Shown here in pieces: positions 1 through 9,075 of a stretch of DNA of 64,000 nt. Position numbers and translations under genes: made by a program. Position 1 is the stretch's first letter. Every line of letters begins with the position of its first letter. The notes under the pieces were generated by a model. That model did not search any database, was not told where the DNA came from, and was given only the letters and a program-made list of their open reading frames with translations. This DNA is from Paenibacillus sp. PAMC 26794 (lineage in GTDB: Bacteria > Bacillota > Bacilli > Paenibacillales > Paenibacillaceae): NCBI RefSeq assembly GCF_000316035.1, contig NZ_ANHX01000086.1, positions 113,968 through 177,967 of the forward strand. Reading direction: 5' to 3'.

Positions 1-2
1 TG

Positions 3-24
3 ACCTTGAAGTATACTTCAAGGT
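3..24. promoter_or_regulatory. MerR-family operator (perfect 22-bp palindrome)
   Basis: The arm ACCTTGAAGTA is followed directly by its exact reverse complement, giving a perfect 22-bp palindrome. A likely -10 TATTCT lies at 26-31, and TGACC at the very window edge could be the end of a -35. This would leave the long 19-20 bp spacer that MerR-type activators require. The gene for a MerR regulator is the second gene of the transcript that follows, so autoregulation is inferred. Confidence 0.8.
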
Positions 25-62
25 TTATTCTTTTTTTATCAAGGAATATTGGAGGCTGAATA

Positions 63-1550
63 ATGAGAATTTTAGAATGGATTTTGGTATTGGTAACCGT
101 AGCTGCTACGTTACTTATGCTGGTGTTTCCGAAGCGCCGGGCAATGACAGTGGGGATACTCTCAGCTCTGGTTCTGGCAGTGCTTCTGCATGGCTTAATC
201 AATTCATTTCGCGTGCAGATGATACCCACCTATATCGTTACACTTGTATTATTCATTACGTTAATGATTCAACTCATGAAATCATACCGCAGTGGCCGTT
301 ATGTTCAGAGTGCGCAGAAACCCAACCGTCGTTCATGGATTAAGATGACGCTGGCATCGATTCTGGTTCTGGCCTTCAGTGCAGGTTCAATCATACTGAC
401 CTGGCTGTTACCTGCCTTTACGATGCCTGAACCAACCGGTACCTATGCCATTGGCACGTTCTCTCAACACCTGGTGGATGAATCTCGTGAAGAGACCAAA
501 ACACCCGAGGCCGGGGACAAGCGTGAACTTATGATTAATGTGTGGTACCCGGTGGATCAGAAGGCCGCCCAAGGGCTGCCGCTGGAGCATTACCCTAGTG
601 AACTGGGAGAAGCGATCAGTCTGGTGTTCGGCATTCCGTCTCAGGTGTTCAGTTATCTGGATACCATTCCAACACATGTGGTGAAAGGAGCTGAGATGTC
701 CGCCGACCAGAGCAAGTATCCGGTATTACTATTCTCGCCGGGTATCCGCTCAGCCCGTTTTCAGAGCATGACGATGATTGAGGAACTGGTTAGCCACGGT
801 TACATTGTCGTGGGGATAGATCACCCTTATACGTCAGCACAAGTGACATTCCCCGATGGACATGCAGCTTCCTATCAGGCTGACCCTGAATTTGCAACGT
901 CAGCGGAATTATATCAATATAATGTAGAAGGCATAGGCATACGTGCAGATGATGCAAGCTTTGTTCTCGATACGCTTACCCAGTGGAATTCACATGACCC
1001 GAATCAACTGCTGCAAGGCAAGCTTGATCTGGATCACGTCGGCATCATGGGACATTCGTATGGTGGGGCAACAACAGCGGAAGTACTGGCGCAGGATGAA
1101 CGTTTCCAGGCAGGAATGAGTTTGGAAGGCGGATTCTGGGGATCGGTATCCACGACAGCCCTGAAACAGCCGTTTATGTATATCATGTCGGGTGGAACCG
1201 CCAAAAGTCTGGAACCGGAAGCCACCGAAACGGAAAAAGTAGCCTATCCCGAGTTTGAGCCGGATCTGGATCGAGTGATGACGAGTAGTCTTAATGATAC
1301 CTATTATCTGACGGTGGATAATTTCTTCCATCAAAGCTTTACGGATATTTCATTAATTTCACCGAAACTATTTGCCAGAGGCATGACCCCAGAACATAAT
1401 GTGGATATAACCAGATCCTATGCGCTGGCATTCTTTGACCGTTATCTGAAAGGGGAAGAGCAGCCATTGCTGCAAGGATCTTCAGCACAATTTCCCGAGG
1501 TCACCTATGATGCCACATATACCAAGATACGCAACGAACAAACACAATAA
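63..1550 (+). CDS. Membrane-anchored alpha/beta hydrolase (PAF-acetylhydrolase-like)
   Basis: The 495-residue protein has four predicted N-terminal membrane segments (about residues 3-23, 28-49, 53-72 and 92-118). An alpha/beta-hydrolase domain follows, with the nucleophile elbow GHSYGG at 330-335 (Ser332) and an HGY-type region near 240. This layout resembles platelet-activating-factor acetylhydrolase-like esterases that sit in the membrane with the catalytic domain on one side. The substrate cannot be read from sequence. The start follows TTGGAGG. It lies 26 bp before a MerR gene, and both are downstream of a MerR-type operator, so it is probably the effector gene of a small stress- or drug-sensing operon. 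Confidence 0.82.
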   Translation: MRILEWILVLVTVAATLLMLVFPKRRAMTVGILSALVLAVLLHGLINSFRVQMIPTYIVTLVLFITLMIQLMKSYRSGRYVQSAQKPNRRSWIKMTLASILVLAFSAGSIILTWLLPAFTMPEPTGTYAIGTFSQHLVDESREETKTPEAGDKRELMINVWYPVDQKAAQGLPLEHYPSELGEAISLVFGIPSQVFSYLDTIPTHVVKGAEMSADQSKYPVLLFSPGIRSARFQSMTMIEELVSHGYIVVGIDHPYTSAQVTFPDGHAASYQADPEFATSAELYQYNVEGIGIRADDASFVLDTLTQWNSHDPNQLLQGKLDLDHVGIMGHSYGGATTAEVLAQDERFQAGMSLEGGFWGSVSTTALKQPFMYIMSGGTAKSLEPEATETEKVAYPEFEPDLDRVMTSSLNDTYYLTVDNFFHQSFTDISLISPKLFARGMTPEHNVDITRSYALAFFDRYLKGEEQPLLQGSSAQFPEVTYDATYTKIRNEQTQ

Positions 1551-1576
1551 GTCCGCAGAAGGGTGGAGGAGTAGAC

Positions 1577-1978
1577 ATGGAAACCATGACAAGAGGAACG
1601 TTGGCCAAGCGTACCGGTGTAAGTATGGCAACCCTCCGTTATTACGAGGATAGTGGAATTCTGCCTGCTCCCCGTCGTTCCTCCAACGGATATCGGGTGT
1701 ATACCGAGGATTATTTGGTCAAAATTAAGTTCATTAAGGATGCCCAGCTGCTGGGTTACTCCTTAAAGGAGATACAAGAGACCCTGCAACTGCTCAGCCA
1801 GGAAGACATGGAAAAGGATACGTTAAAAACCCTTGTACGCGAACGCATCGCTGACATTCAGAAACATATTGACCATCTGGAACAGATGCAGATTCATCTG
1901 GCACGACTGTTGCATACACCGGAGGACGATATCGACAATTATATTCAATCGTTCAGGGTGCAGAAGAAAGAGCCGTAA
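1577..1978 (+). CDS. MerR family transcriptional regulator
   Basis: The protein has 133 residues. The N-terminal helix-turn-helix (about 6-25, with GTLAKRTGVSMATLRYYE) and the wing with NGYRVY are typical of MerR, followed by the second helix pair and a long dimerisation coiled coil (about 80-118). There is no extended effector domain and no cysteine pair, which argues against metal sensing and places it with the short MerR regulators such as AdhR/YyaN types. It is the second gene after the operator at 3-24, which it probably binds. RBS GGAGGAG precedes the chosen ATG. Confidence 0.9.
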   Translation: METMTRGTLAKRTGVSMATLRYYEDSGILPAPRRSSNGYRVYTEDYLVKIKFIKDAQLLGYSLKEIQETLQLLSQEDMEKDTLKTLVRERIADIQKHIDHLEQMQIHLARLLHTPEDDIDNYIQSFRVQKKEP

Positions 1979-1991
1979 TCGCGGCTCTTTT
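1967..1991 (+). terminator. Intrinsic terminator overlapping the merR stop codon
   Basis: AAAGAGCCG (1967-1975) pairs with CGGCTCTTT (1982-1990) and the TAA stop lies in the six-base loop. The final T run is short and is contributed by the 3' arm. Confidence 0.75.
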
Positions 1992-2144
1992 CCTGTTTAG
2001 CAGAAAACAGGAGTTGACTAACGAGCAGGGAATCGGAGATTTAGAACGAATACATAGTGTAGTTTGCCAATACATAATGGTGGTTAACGTGATTTCAATA
2101 ATTTCAATAATGAAACTCACACTACAAAAGGAGTAACATTTTCT

Positions 2145-3200
2145 ATGAGGGATTTACAAGGTTTTGTATCCGATTACATCAAAGGAAAGAAACATCTACA
2201 TCTTGAGATTGGCGTTATTACAAAGGGAGATATCGAATATCATTCATTGGGCAATCCCAAAAAGAAGAGCGTGGCTGCTCCTGAACATAGGTTGTTCGAA
2301 ATCGGCTCTGTAACCAAACTTTTTACATCTATCCTTCTATTAGAATTGGAGCGTCAACAGCAGCTTTCCACGGATGACACGGTTGGCAAGTACATACACA
2401 ATGGCAAAAACGATTATTTGAATAAGGTAACCTTAAAAAGTCTTGCGACGCATACCTCTGGATTACCCGGAGTTGCCACAAACCTGTCCTCGAAGAAAAA
2501 TCGATACAATCCGTATTCAAATTATACGGAGGATGATTTACTTGCTTTTTTATCGGATGCTGACTTTACGGATCAGATGGGTTCATTTGAGTATTCCAAT
2601 ACCGGCGTGGGCTTACTGGGCTATATCCTATGTAAAGTATCAGGCAGTACATATGACGATCTGCTGAAAAAATATATCACAGGTCCATTAAATATGACGG
2701 AGACAGCAGCTATGCTGAATGCAGAACAGAATGGCAGATTTGTAGATGGACATACGTCAACGGGGAAAAAGATGCCTCACTGGGATACGGGTGTACATGA
2801 AGGCGCAGGGGCGATCAAGTCATCTCTTCACGATATGTGTTTATTTGTACAGGCCAATCTGAATGAAGATCATCCGCCAGCCTCTGCAATACAACAAAGT
2901 CACATGCCTGTGATGATTGGAGATTCAACCCATCATTACGCATGGTTTAGTGATAATATCTCAGATCAGAATATACTCTGGCATAACGGGGGCACATTTG
3001 GTTTCTCCAGTTATTTGGCTATAAATAAGGAACAGAGTATAGGCGTTGTATTATTGTCCAATTATTGTTTTGGATCAGCCTCTATTGTGGATGAGTATCT
3101 GGATGCGATATTCAAGTTTATAACTAAAAAAGACCTTTATCCACTCATGCCGCTGGACCCTGTGGGTAATAAAATACTGGAAGCCATGATGCAGAGATAA
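2145..3200 (+). CDS. Serine hydrolase, beta-lactamase class C / PBP4* family
   Basis: The 351-residue protein has the class C beta-lactamase/penicillin-binding fold motifs: Ser-x-x-Lys as SVTK at 55-58 (nucleophile Ser55), YSN at 150-152, and HNGG near residue 282 in place of the KTG box. No signal peptide is visible, so it is probably cytoplasmic and may act as an esterase or D-aminopeptidase-like enzyme rather than as a lactamase. The start follows AAAGGAG. It stands alone, between the merR terminator and a bidirectional terminator. Its 5' region has a tandem direct repeat, ATTTCAATA twice at about 2092-2109, of unknown meaning. Confidence 0.85.
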   Translation: MRDLQGFVSDYIKGKKHLHLEIGVITKGDIEYHSLGNPKKKSVAAPEHRLFEIGSVTKLFTSILLLELERQQQLSTDDTVGKYIHNGKNDYLNKVTLKSLATHTSGLPGVATNLSSKKNRYNPYSNYTEDDLLAFLSDADFTDQMGSFEYSNTGVGLLGYILCKVSGSTYDDLLKKYITGPLNMTETAAMLNAEQNGRFVDGHTSTGKKMPHWDTGVHEGAGAIKSSLHDMCLFVQANLNEDHPPASAIQQSHMPVMIGDSTHHYAWFSDNISDQNILWHNGGTFGFSSYLAINKEQSIGVVLLSNYCFGSASIVDEYLDAIFKFITKKDLYPLMPLDPVGNKILEAMMQR

Positions 3201-3206
3201 AAAAAC

Positions 3207-3266
3207 ACCTCTAATAGAGAGCACCTAAAGATGTACTTCGGGTGCTCTCGGTTGGAGGTTTCTTTT
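3207..3266. terminator. Bidirectional terminator between convergent genes
   Basis: The inner stem is GAGAGCACC (3217-3225) with GGTGCTCTC (3241-3249). An outer ACCTC/GAGGT pairing extends it. T-rich tracts follow on both strands (TTTCTTTT on plus, TTTTTTT on minus), so it can stop both flanking transcripts. Confidence 0.85.
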
Positions 3267-3288
3267 AGTTCTAACTTAATGGTCTTGA

Positions 3289-3966
3289 TCATAACATGCC
3301 TGCTTCACGCAGAAAATGGTGCACAATCTTCGTCTGATGCTTGATACGGGTTGAGCGTTTCAGACTCCAACAGGTCTCCACCGTTACGGAACGGGCTTGT
3401 AATAGTCTTGAAGCCGCTGTACGGGCAGATCCCGGCAATTCATGCTGCTTGAGGTTAAAATGACGATCACGAATGGCAATCGATCGATTCATCCGTTCGA
3501 TAACTCTTCTGCAAGCTGGAATCGTCCGACTGCCGGGATTGGTGATCAACGTCTGTCCAAGCACTCGTGAACTCAGTTGAGACAGGCCGTTGGCTTCATG
3601 CAGATCGTGCCACCAGTCGGCCCGTTGTTCACGCGCCAGCTGAAAAATTGCCGCAGCGAACGGATGCTTGGCCTTGCCTGACATCCGGCGTGGAAACGTA
3701 CGATTCAGATCGGGCTTGCCTCTGATTTTCTTTGCGTAGGCTTGCTGGTTCACGCGTGGCACGATAATTAACAGCCCTCGCTGAATGACGTGACGACCTG
3801 TCGCAATATCATCTGCGAGTTTTTGCGCAGCGGCCATACTCGCCGTTTCATTCCCGTGAACCCCGGATGTAATGAACATCACGGGTCCCGGCATCATGCC
3901 ACGTACGATGTAATAGGGAGTGGCGTGTGCGCTGGATGCTGCAAGGACATGTTTGGTCACAAGCAT
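3289..3966 (-). CDS. M14-like succinylglutamate desuccinylase/aspartoacylase family protein
   Basis: The 225-residue protein has the zinc-binding motif HGNE at 37-40 inside SGVHGNETAS, then RGKPDLNRTFP, which matches the substrate-binding N-R region of AstE/AspA-like zinc hydrolases, and a likely third ligand in WWHDLHEANG. The family cleaves N-acylated amino acids or amides. The protein is shorter than a typical AstE, so the substrate is open. The start follows a GGAGGTGAAGCG ribosome site. It is the last gene on the minus strand before the bidirectional terminator and is separated by about 100 bp from the ABC genes. Confidence 0.78.
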   Translation of the reverse strand: MLVTKHVLAASSAHATPYYIVRGMMPGPVMFITSGVHGNETASMAAAQKLADDIATGRHVIQRGLLIIVPRVNQQAYAKKIRGKPDLNRTFPRRMSGKAKHPFAAAIFQLAREQRADWWHDLHEANGLSQLSSRVLGQTLITNPGSRTIPACRRVIERMNRSIAIRDRHFNLKQHELPGSARTAASRLLQARSVTVETCWSLKRSTRIKHQTKIVHHFLREAGML

Positions 3967-4062
3967 GACGCTTCACCTCCGTTATTACAGTACGCCATGT
4001 CCATCTTTCATGTAACGGCGTAAGAAAAGGTCTTCATCCTATTTCCTCACAAAATAGGCCAA

Positions 4063-5037
4063 CTAGTACACCCGGTGGATGATATCTTCGAAATCGGGTT
4101 CTTTCATCTCTACATCTTCGATCTGACCCCAGTGCTCCAACTGTTTCAGAATGTCCATTGTGCTCCATTCCTTCCGGTTCACTTCAACGGTGACAATCTG
4201 TCCTTCCATTCCAGTAATATATATCGCGGACGACACAACATCCGGGATATGAAACGCTCCTCGGAACGTTACCCGAATCAGCGTAGGTAGTCCGATGGTT
4301 TCGCGAAGTGACGAGATCGTGCCGTCATATGTCAGTTGACCATGGTTAATCACCATGACCCGGCTGCATAACTGCTCAATGTCGTCCATATCATGTGTGG
4401 TCAGCAGAATCGTTTTGCCAAACGTTTCATTTAATGTACGTAGAAACTGGCGAATGTTCCGCTTTGCGTTCACATCCAGTCCAATCGTCGGTTCATCGAG
4501 AAAAAGCAGTTCCGGATCATGCAGCATGGAAGCTGCGAGATCCGCACGCATGCGTTGTCCAAGCGAGAGCTTGCGGACAGGCGTGGCCCAGAACGATTCA
4601 AGGTCCAGCAACTCGGCGAACTGGGACAGCCGTCTCTTTTTGTCCTCGGCACGGACGCCGTACATCTCGGCCAGAATATCATATGAATCTTTCACGGGCA
4701 GATCCCACCAGAGCTGACTGCGCTGTCCAAACACAACGCCCAGTCGACCAACGGTCCTGCGCCTGTCCTGATGGGGGTTCATACCGCCAAGCTGTACCTC
4801 ACCCGAGGTTGGGTGGAGGATACCTGTCAGCATTTTGATCGTGGTAGACTTGCCAGCCCCGTTCGGACCGATGTAGCCCACAAATTCCCCTGGGCCGATA
4901 TCAAAACTGATATCACGTACCGCTTCCTTGGACACATACTTACGTGAAAATAACGTACGTAAACCGGAGAAACGCCCTTCGTGAATAACAGGAGTTTTGA
5001 ATTCCTTTTGCAGATGCCTTGCTGTGATCATGTTCAT
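4063..5037 (-). CDS. ABC-2 type transporter ATP-binding protein
   Basis: The 324-residue ATPase has Walker A GPNGAGKST at 57-65, the ABC signature LSLGQRMR near 157, Walker B LLFLDEPTIGLD near 180 and the H-loop TTHDMDD. The N-terminal extension of about 40 residues and the C-terminal tail after residue 245 match the COG4586 subgroup found with paired ABC-2 permeases. It sits 16 bp after the first permease gene in an apparent three-gene operon (6627 down to 4063). It would power an exporter of unknown substrate. Confidence 0.92.
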   Translation of the reverse strand: MNMITARHLQKEFKTPVIHEGRFSGLRTLFSRKYVSKEAVRDISFDIGPGEFVGYIGPNGAGKSTTIKMLTGILHPTSGEVQLGGMNPHQDRRRTVGRLGVVFGQRSQLWWDLPVKDSYDILAEMYGVRAEDKKRRLSQFAELLDLESFWATPVRKLSLGQRMRADLAASMLHDPELLFLDEPTIGLDVNAKRNIRQFLRTLNETFGKTILLTTHDMDDIEQLCSRVMVINHGQLTYDGTISSLRETIGLPTLIRVTFRGAFHIPDVVSSAIYITGMEGQIVTVEVNRKEWSTMDILKQLEHWGQIEDVEMKEPDFEDIIHRVY

Positions 5038-5053
5038 GATTCGTTACGCCTCC

Positions 5054-5854
5054 TTAGCTACCTGTACTTTGATATTTGGTCATGCCGAATTGCCAGAAAC
5101 GCAGACTTGCAGCCAAGCTCAGTACGGCAATCGCCGCAACAGCAACAAGAATCCACGCTCCTCCTTCACCCCGTAGCAGGTAAAGTGACGGAATGTAGTT
5201 GACGAATCCCACGGGAATCACCGTTAGCAGAATGCCAGACATCCATTTGGGATATAACGTTAGCGGATATTGGGCAGCCGTTCGTGCGGCATCTTCAGTG
5301 ATCGTCTGTAATTCCTCAATACGTGTGGTCCAGAATCCGAGTGTGGCGGTAGCAAGTCCGATGGAAAAGAGAATGACTGCGCCCGTCAGAATAATGAGCA
5401 GGGAGAAGGGAATGGCAGTCCAGCCAATCTGTCCGCTGTGCATCATGCCTGCCAATGACCAGCAGAGAATGAACCCGCCTTGCAGGACTTCTCCAGCCAT
5501 GATGCGAAAGTTTTGCGGCAGCAGTGCCAGCAATACGGGCATAGGACGTGTTAACAGTTGATCAAGCTCACCATTAACCAGATATTTTTCCAGATGGTGA
5601 ACCTCATTGCCGAACGTTCGATACAGTGTTTTGGATAACGTCATGATGGCGAAGAGATAACCGATCTCATGGAGGGACCAGCCTTTAATTGCACCGAATT
5701 TGTGCAGCACGAGAGCAACCATCAGAAACTCGGAGATCTGGATTAAAGCGGCCAGTACGGACGCCATGATGAAATTGAACTTGTATTGCATCCGGCTGCG
5801 GATGCTTGTTCGAATGAGCATTTTATATAAATTGAACCAGGAAGTCCGTTTCAT
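5054..5854 (-). CDS. ABC-2 type permease, subunit 1
   Basis: The 266-residue integral membrane protein has about six hydrophobic segments and the KYLVNGELDQLLTRP motif region characteristic of COG4587-type ABC-2 permeases. Its start overlaps the stop of the second permease gene by four bases (5851-5854), which indicates translational coupling. It should form a heteromeric channel with the product of 5851-6627 and the ATPase at 4063-5037. Confidence 0.88.
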   Translation of the reverse strand: MKRTSWFNLYKMLIRTSIRSRMQYKFNFIMASVLAALIQISEFLMVALVLHKFGAIKGWSLHEIGYLFAIMTLSKTLYRTFGNEVHHLEKYLVNGELDQLLTRPMPVLLALLPQNFRIMAGEVLQGGFILCWSLAGMMHSGQIGWTAIPFSLLIILTGAVILFSIGLATATLGFWTTRIEELQTITEDAARTAAQYPLTLYPKWMSGILLTVIPVGFVNYIPSLYLLRGEGGAWILVAVAAIAVLSLAASLRFWQFGMTKYQSTGS

Positions 5855-6627
5855 CCGCCCTGCACCTCCACTTTACGACGTAACACTTGGGTGATCACAA
5901 GACAGATCAACGTCATAAAGACGCACCAAAGCAAGGTTCCCCATAACAAGGAGCCATCTTCGAAACCAAGATAGATTCGGGTAGGTACATAGAGTAGGAA
6001 AGGGTAGGGTGATATCCAGGCAAGTTGTTCAAGCCAGTTCGGTAGCCATTCCAGCGGAATGAAAAAACCTGCCAGCAGATTCATCATCGCGTGATTACCC
6101 CAGTGAAGCCAGGAGGACTCCGTGGTCCACATCGACGTGGCACCAATGATGTAGTTCATGCAGATGGACAAGTATGCGGCGCCGGCAAGACCAAGTGCGG
6201 CATGGAACAGTGTTGAAACGTCTGAGGGCCAATGCAGGGAAAAGACAATGGAGAAGAGCAGGTAGATCGGAATACTTTTGTACACGAACTGGTAGGCAAT
6301 CTGCCCCCATTCGCGTGCCATCAGGTGGGTAAACAGGTGAACAGGCCTCATCAGATCCAGTGCGATCTGCCCTGTCCTGACGGATAAGGGAATACCCAAT
6401 CCGTTCGTGAGAAAACCCGAGATCCAGAGAGAGGATTGCGTGAATGCAATGTAACTGATCATCCCCTGTGTCCCGTATTCCCCGAGAGTATGGTCGGCCC
6501 CGATGCCGATCCAGAGGCAGGCATACATGTAACCAAACATGGCGCTTGCCAAGTTATGTACCATGTGTGCCCCGCGGTATTGCAGATTCCGGGAGTAGGC
6601 TTTGGAAGCCAGAGTGAAATAAAGCAT
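5851..6627 (-). CDS. ABC-2 type permease, subunit 2
   Basis: The product is a 258-residue membrane protein of the COG3694 type, with the conserved region GIPLSVRTGQIALDLMRP and several hydrophobic segments. The reading frame stays open upstream to 6705, but GGAGGTGT lies just ahead of the ATG at 6627 and the extra residues are not family-like, so 6627 is preferred. It is the first gene of the exporter operon. Confidence 0.87.
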   Translation of the reverse strand: MLYFTLASKAYSRNLQYRGAHMVHNLASAMFGYMYACLWIGIGADHTLGEYGTQGMISYIAFTQSSLWISGFLTNGLGIPLSVRTGQIALDLMRPVHLFTHLMAREWGQIAYQFVYKSIPIYLLFSIVFSLHWPSDVSTLFHAALGLAGAAYLSICMNYIIGATSMWTTESSWLHWGNHAMMNLLAGFFIPLEWLPNWLEQLAWISPYPFLLYVPTRIYLGFEDGSLLWGTLLWCVFMTLICLVITQVLRRKVEVQGG

Positions 6628-6931
6628 GTGACACCTCCGATAAGTGGATTGAACGGCGTTTCCGTTCACTTCAGTCAAGGCGAAAAGAGAGAAGGACAAC
6701 AGCATACCAATTTATTCCTTCACAGGCAAGACATTTTTTTAGCTAATAATGGTATTAACAGGGGTGTTCATGATTGCGCCACAAGACAACGGTCTGTCCG
6801 TTCATTTATAATTGAGAGGTAGTATCGCAAACGTTTACAATGTGAAATATTCAAATTTTAAATAAACCGCCGGGCTTGTGCTTGACGATTGAAGATACAG
6901 AACGAACAATCCGGCAAGAGAGAAGGATGTC
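6628..6931. other. Divergent intergenic region with a cre-like site
   Basis: This 304-bp region carries the outward promoters of the ABC operon (minus) and the degV gene (plus). CGCAAACGTTTACA at 6826-6839 fits 12 of 14 cre positions. TTGACG near 6890 could be a -35 for degV, but no convincing -10 follows. I see no gene in it. Confidence 0.45.
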
Positions 6932-7783
6932 ATGAAGAAAATTGCATGGGTCACCGATAGTACCAGTACACTGGATCCCGTTTTTGCGGAGCAAAATCAT
7001 ATCTACATCGTACCGCTGCGCATCGTATTTGGAGAGGAATGTTACCGGGAAACCGATGACATTACATCTGAAATGTTCTATGAGAAACTTGCGGAGGCTT
7101 CACGTGCGAGCAGTTCGCAGCCACCCATTGGCGAGTTCATTGAACTGTATGAATCGCTCAAAGACAAGTACGATGAGATTATTACGATTCATTGCTCTAC
7201 AGCGCTTAGTGGAACGCTGCATACGTCTATGCAGGCTGCAGAGATTGCAGGGGTGAAGGTGACCGCAATTGATTCAAAGGCAGGTGCCTATCCTCACCGT
7301 GAGATGATTATGCAAGGACTGGAATGGCAGAAGCAGGGATGTTCAGCTGCAGAGATCAAAGTAAACATTGAACAGATGATTGATAACATGTCCTTTTACC
7401 TCATACCGGCCAGTCTTCAACATCTTCACCGCAGTGGCCGGGTGTCGGGCACACAGCTGATCATCAGTCAACTGCTAAAGATCCATCTGCTGCTTCGATT
7501 TGAAGAGGGCAAAGTGGTTGTGAATGAGAAGATTCGCACGTTCAAGCGGACAAAAGAGCGCATGCTGGATATGCTCAAGCTGGATATGGAGAAAGTAAAG
7601 CATGTGTGCATTATGCATGCGAACAATCAGGAAGAAGCCGTTACGATCAAGAAGCAGATTGCCAATCTGCTCCCTAAATTAAAGACCGAAATCATGCCGT
7701 TTATCCCTGTGGTGAGTATTCATGCAGGTGCAGGAACCATTGGACTGTGCTGGATACACAGCGAGAACGGATATAGAGATTAG
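6932..7783 (+). CDS. DegV family fatty-acid-binding protein
   Basis: The 283-residue protein starts with the DegV hallmark VTDSTSTLD, then SSSQPPIGEF, HCSTALSGT and the SLQHLHRSGR region. DegV (FakB) proteins bind a fatty acid and present it to the kinase FakA. The mid-region string SFYLIPASLQHL is the usual lipid-tunnel segment. It is monocistronic, with RBS GAGAAGG and its own terminator. The lipid preference cannot be inferred. Confidence 0.93.
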   Translation: MKKIAWVTDSTSTLDPVFAEQNHIYIVPLRIVFGEECYRETDDITSEMFYEKLAEASRASSSQPPIGEFIELYESLKDKYDEIITIHCSTALSGTLHTSMQAAEIAGVKVTAIDSKAGAYPHREMIMQGLEWQKQGCSAAEIKVNIEQMIDNMSFYLIPASLQHLHRSGRVSGTQLIISQLLKIHLLLRFEEGKVVVNEKIRTFKRTKERMLDMLKLDMEKVKHVCIMHANNQEEAVTIKKQIANLLPKLKTEIMPFIPVVSIHAGAGTIGLCWIHSENGYRD

Positions 7784-7814
7784 ACGCACAGCATTCATCT
7801 ATAGACTCTCATAG

Positions 7815-7866
7815 ACCTGGCAGGAAACACACTTGATGTCAAAGTGGTGCTCCTGTCAGGTTTTTT
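7815..7866 (+). terminator. Intrinsic terminator after degV
   Basis: ACCTGGCAGGA (7815-7825) pairs with TCCTGTCAGGT (7851-7861), with one G-U pair, followed by six T. Confidence 0.88.
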
Positions 7867-8012
7867 CGTATGTCATTGCTAATTCATACACCAAAGATGT
7901 GAACTGAATCATCCTGAAAACCATGCTCTGTATGGCTTCAGATGCCATTGACATCCGCTCGTACAAGGGATAGGATAATGTCAACTGAGACACGAAGGAG
8001 AATGCAACTACC

Positions 8013-8825
8013 ATGACGATTCCAAAAACATTAACAATAGCTGGTTCGGACACGAGCGGCGGTGCAGGTATTCAAGCTGATTTGAAAACTTTTCAGGAGC
8101 TGGGTGTGTATGGCATGACCGTACTGACTACGGTTGTGGCAATGGAGCCCGAAACATGGGATCACCAGGTCTTTCCTGTGGAATTAAATGTAGTTGAAGC
8201 GCAGCTTCGCACTGTTCTGGACGGTATAGGTTTCGATGCCATGAAGACAGGTATGCTCGGTTCTGTAGATATTATTGAACTGGTAGCAAAACATATTCGC
8301 CGTAGCGGTCTGCCACAGATCGTTATCGATCCGGTAATGGTATGCAAAGGTACAGACGAAGTGTTACAACCGGAAAATACGGAAGCGATGATCGAATTCC
8401 TGTTGCCAGGTGCTGATCTGGTTACACCTAATCTGTTCGAAGCATCCCAACTGGCGAAGAGTGGACCGATTCGTTCCAAGGAACAGATGGAAGCAGCGGC
8501 AGCAGCAATTCATGCCCATGGCTCGAAACATGTTCTGATCAAGGACAGAGGTGTCATTAGCCCGGGTAAAGCAATGGATCTACTCTATGATGGAACCAAC
8601 TACGAATGGTTTGAAGCCGATGTTGTCGGCTCCGGATATACGCATGGTGCGGGCTGCACGACGTCTGCGGCGATTACCGCAGGATTGGCTCGTGGTCTTT
8701 CAGTGAAAGAGGCTGTTCGTGAAGGTAAAGCCTTCGTGACCAAAGCGATTGCCGGCGGATTCCCGCTGAACCGTTTTGTTGGCCCTACACTGCATGTGGC
8801 ACACCGTCTGGAGCAACAACGTTAA
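8013..8825 (+). CDS. Pyridoxine/pyridoxal or hydroxymethylpyrimidine (phosphate) kinase
   Basis: The 270-residue ribokinase-fold protein has TIAGSDTSGGAGIQADLKTF at the N-terminus, MKTGMLGS, DPVMVCKG, and the anion-hole/catalytic motif GSGYTHGAGCTTSAAI. In Bacilli two paralogues share these motifs: ThiD (thiamine pathway) and the ThiD-like PdxK (vitamin B6 salvage). No thiamine genes or TPP riboswitch lie nearby, so PdxK is the more likely reading but is not proven. The product acts in the cytoplasm with ATP. The chosen ATG follows GAAGGAGA. Confidence 0.85.
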   Translation: MTIPKTLTIAGSDTSGGAGIQADLKTFQELGVYGMTVLTTVVAMEPETWDHQVFPVELNVVEAQLRTVLDGIGFDAMKTGMLGSVDIIELVAKHIRRSGLPQIVIDPVMVCKGTDEVLQPENTEAMIEFLLPGADLVTPNLFEASQLAKSGPIRSKEQMEAAAAAIHAHGSKHVLIKDRGVISPGKAMDLLYDGTNYEWFEADVVGSGYTHGAGCTTSAAITAGLARGLSVKEAVREGKAFVTKAIAGGFPLNRFVGPTLHVAHRLEQQR

Positions 8826-8889
8826 GTGTTGCCAGGGAGCGCGCAGTAGCGCATCAATTCTGGATAACACACTTCGATTTCATTCAAGT

Positions 8890-8933
8890 AGCTGTCAATG
8901 AGCAGGAGCTTGCTCGTTGATGGCTTCTTTTTT
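8890..8933 (+). terminator. Intrinsic terminator after the kinase gene
   Basis: AGCTGTCAATGAGCA (8890-8904) and TGCTCGTTGATGGCT (8911-8925) form a long stem, followed by TCTTTTTT. Confidence 0.85.
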
Positions 8934-9075
8934 ATGCGAATTTTTATAAAAATTAGTAACTTTTGTCTTATATTAATCGTATATATCATGGGAGCATTCC
9001 AAAACATGTGTGGACACATGAACGACACATGGAATAGGTATGTTATCATCAGAAATCTAAAAAGGAGAGTCGGCC

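Noticed and set aside
6628..6705. A longer N-terminus for the ABC-2 permease starting at 6705
   Set aside because: The extra 26 residues are not family-like, and a GGAGGTGT site lies directly ahead of the ATG at 6627.
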